From Ochotona curzoniae (lineage: Eukaryota > Chordata > Mammalia > Lagomorpha > Ochotonidae), in contig NW_024466459.1 of NCBI RefSeq assembly GCF_017591425.1, forward strand, positions 62,001-126,000: a DNA stretch of 64,000 nt, in the 5' to 3' direction. The notes under the pieces were generated by a model, which searched no databases, had not been told where the DNA came from, and was given only the letters and a program-made list of their open reading frames with translations. This document shows positions 62,624-64,000 of this stretch, piece by piece (position 1 is the stretch's first letter; every line of letters begins with the position of its first letter). A program made the position numbers and the translations under genes.

Positions 62624-62791
62624 GTAAGCTTTAAAAATGCTTCTGGAACCTTCTTTACAGTCATAGTGAGTCAGTTAACCATAAGTTTTTTGGAAAATTT
62701 AAATTCTGGATTATTTTTCAAAAGCCTCTTCCCATATTGAAGAATAGTCTATAAAATAAATGGCTTGTACTCCTGAAAAATGTAAGATTCA

Positions 62792-63085
62792 GGGGCAGGC
62801 ATTTGACGTAATGATTAACACCCTGCTTAAGACACTTCCTATATTGGGATACCTGGCCATTACAGCTAGAATTGCATGAACCCAGGAGCCAGGAGCCAGG
62901 AGACTCCTTCAAATCTTCCACATGGATGCAGAGTCCCAAAGGTTTGGGTCATTCTCACTGCTCTCCCGAACTATAAACAGAGTGTTGGATGGGGAGTGGA
63001 GAAGCTGGAACTTGAACTGGTGCCCATGTGGAATGCCATCATTTGTAGGAAGAGGATTAGTTAGTTGAGCCATCAAGCCAGCCCC
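62792..63085. mobile_element. Fold-back CSINE: sense head joined to antisense copy
   Basis: 62792-62880 reads as a diverged sense CSINE head ('aggggcaggcatttgacgta'). From about 62881 the sequence is antisense ('aggagccaggagactccttc' to 'gagccatcaagccagcccc'). The two heads face outward. Confidence 0.65.
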
Positions 63086-63154
63086 AAAAGAAGTCTTAAA
63101 AAAAGAAGAAAAACAAAAATAAGATTGTATACCTACAAAACTGTATCACTTGAC

Positions 63155-63440
63155 AATGAAAAAGACTGTATTTACTTATTTGAAAGACAAAATTATAAAG
63201 GAATTGGGAGAGACAAAGAGAGAGCGAGAGATCTGCTTGTGGCTTCAATGGCCAGAACTTGAGCTAGACAGAAGCCAAGAGCCAGCAGTAGGTGCCCAAG
63301 TACTTGGGACATCTTCCACTGTTTTTCTCAAGCTGTTAAGAATTTGGATCAGAAGTGGAGCAGCAAGAACATGAACCAGTAGTAAAGGGAAGGCTGATGT
63401 CACAAGTGGTGGCTTTACCCACTAAATCACAATGCTGTTC
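63155..63440 (-). mobile_element. CSINE, antisense, diverged
   Basis: 'tatttacttatttgaaagac', GA-rich block, 'gtgcccaagtacttgggaca', end 'cactaaatcacaatgctg'. Confidence 0.75.
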
Positions 63441-64000
63441 TCTAAACAAGTCTTTTAATAATAAATGGCCAGCAACAAGCAAGTGGACATTGGAAATAAG
63501 GTATCAACATGCATGTGTAAGCAATCATGAAGTGCCTGAAGTAACTGCCCCTTTTTAAAAAATATGATGAAGCATATTTCAGCATGAAAGGATCTGCTAA
63601 ACTTCTCTTTGACAGCACAATGTAATTCTGTACGTTTAAAGATTTCAACATCCCTTAACTTTTTGCTACTTAAAAGCAAACTAGAACAACTCTTAGAGGA
63701 TAGCTTATTTTTTTAATATAAGAAATAGAGCTGAATCAGGCACCATTTTGTGTAGAGAGGCAAACCCCAGGGGACAGGACTGCACATGCACTAAGTTGGG
63801 AGCAAACTCATTTACAGCTCAATAAACTGTAGTAACATGTCATCCTACAGGTTGACATGTTCTATCCAAAATAGGTGTGAGTAGCACTCAGACCTAATGG
63901 CCAGCAGATCAAGAACTCCACCAGCTGCACATCAGATACCATTTTGTACATTGTGGCAAAAGCTTTGAGACTGCAGGGGAAATAGTGAGCTGAACATGTA
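63441..64000 (+). other. Intron after W38, nothing recognised
   Basis: The part from about 63720 may be a dispersed repeat that I cannot name. No exon or partner B module before the window ends. Confidence 0.35.

Overview
The window is mammalian nuclear DNA, almost certainly from a lagomorph. It carries about 27 full or partial copies of the tRNA-derived lagomorph C-repeat SINE (CSINE) and several LINE-1 pieces. The SINE heads (a 'cctagtggctaaagtcc'-type start, ending in AATAAA-rich A tails) look to me more like pika (Ochotona) than rabbit, but that is a judgement from memory. There are no bacterial genes, no rRNA, no free tRNA genes and no CRISPR array. Most long open frames lie inside SINEs and are not genes.

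I see one gene. It runs left to right across almost the whole window and is open at both ends. It is the EFCAB13 orthologue, the long EFCAB13/EFCAB3-like gene, coding for a protein of serial degenerate EF-hands. I place 38 exons between 2723 and 62623, about 3.87 kb of coding sequence or 1289 codons. Every exon is a multiple of three and is entered and left in phase 1 (one base before the intron, two after). Left part (2723-32403): roughly 144-bp exons ('A', first EF loop to the second E helix) alternate with roughly 72-bp exons ('B', second loop and last helix), interrupted by a 462-bp linker exon at 8622. Right part (33704-62623): the module is condensed to about 105-bp A exons and 54-bp B exons and repeated many times, with consensus GGxVDVNxLDTVLxNMGIxLT for A and ANGKVxxxxLLDxVKxF for B.

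The array is decaying as well as expanding. A frameshifted exon lies at 12944, a 54-bp exon at 43502 has lost its GT donor, relic exons sit near 33052 and 54574, and partner exons are missing in several places. Two neighbouring exons (23207 and 24851) use GC donors.

Introns hold the rest: CSINEs (about 20 of 27 antisense to the gene, two with perfect 15-bp target-site duplications), L1 pieces in both directions, likely MaLR LTR fragments, a 1.45-kb GC-rich unclassified element (28160-29640), microsatellites and several perfect inverted repeats. No promoter, first exon or poly(A) site of the gene lies in the window.
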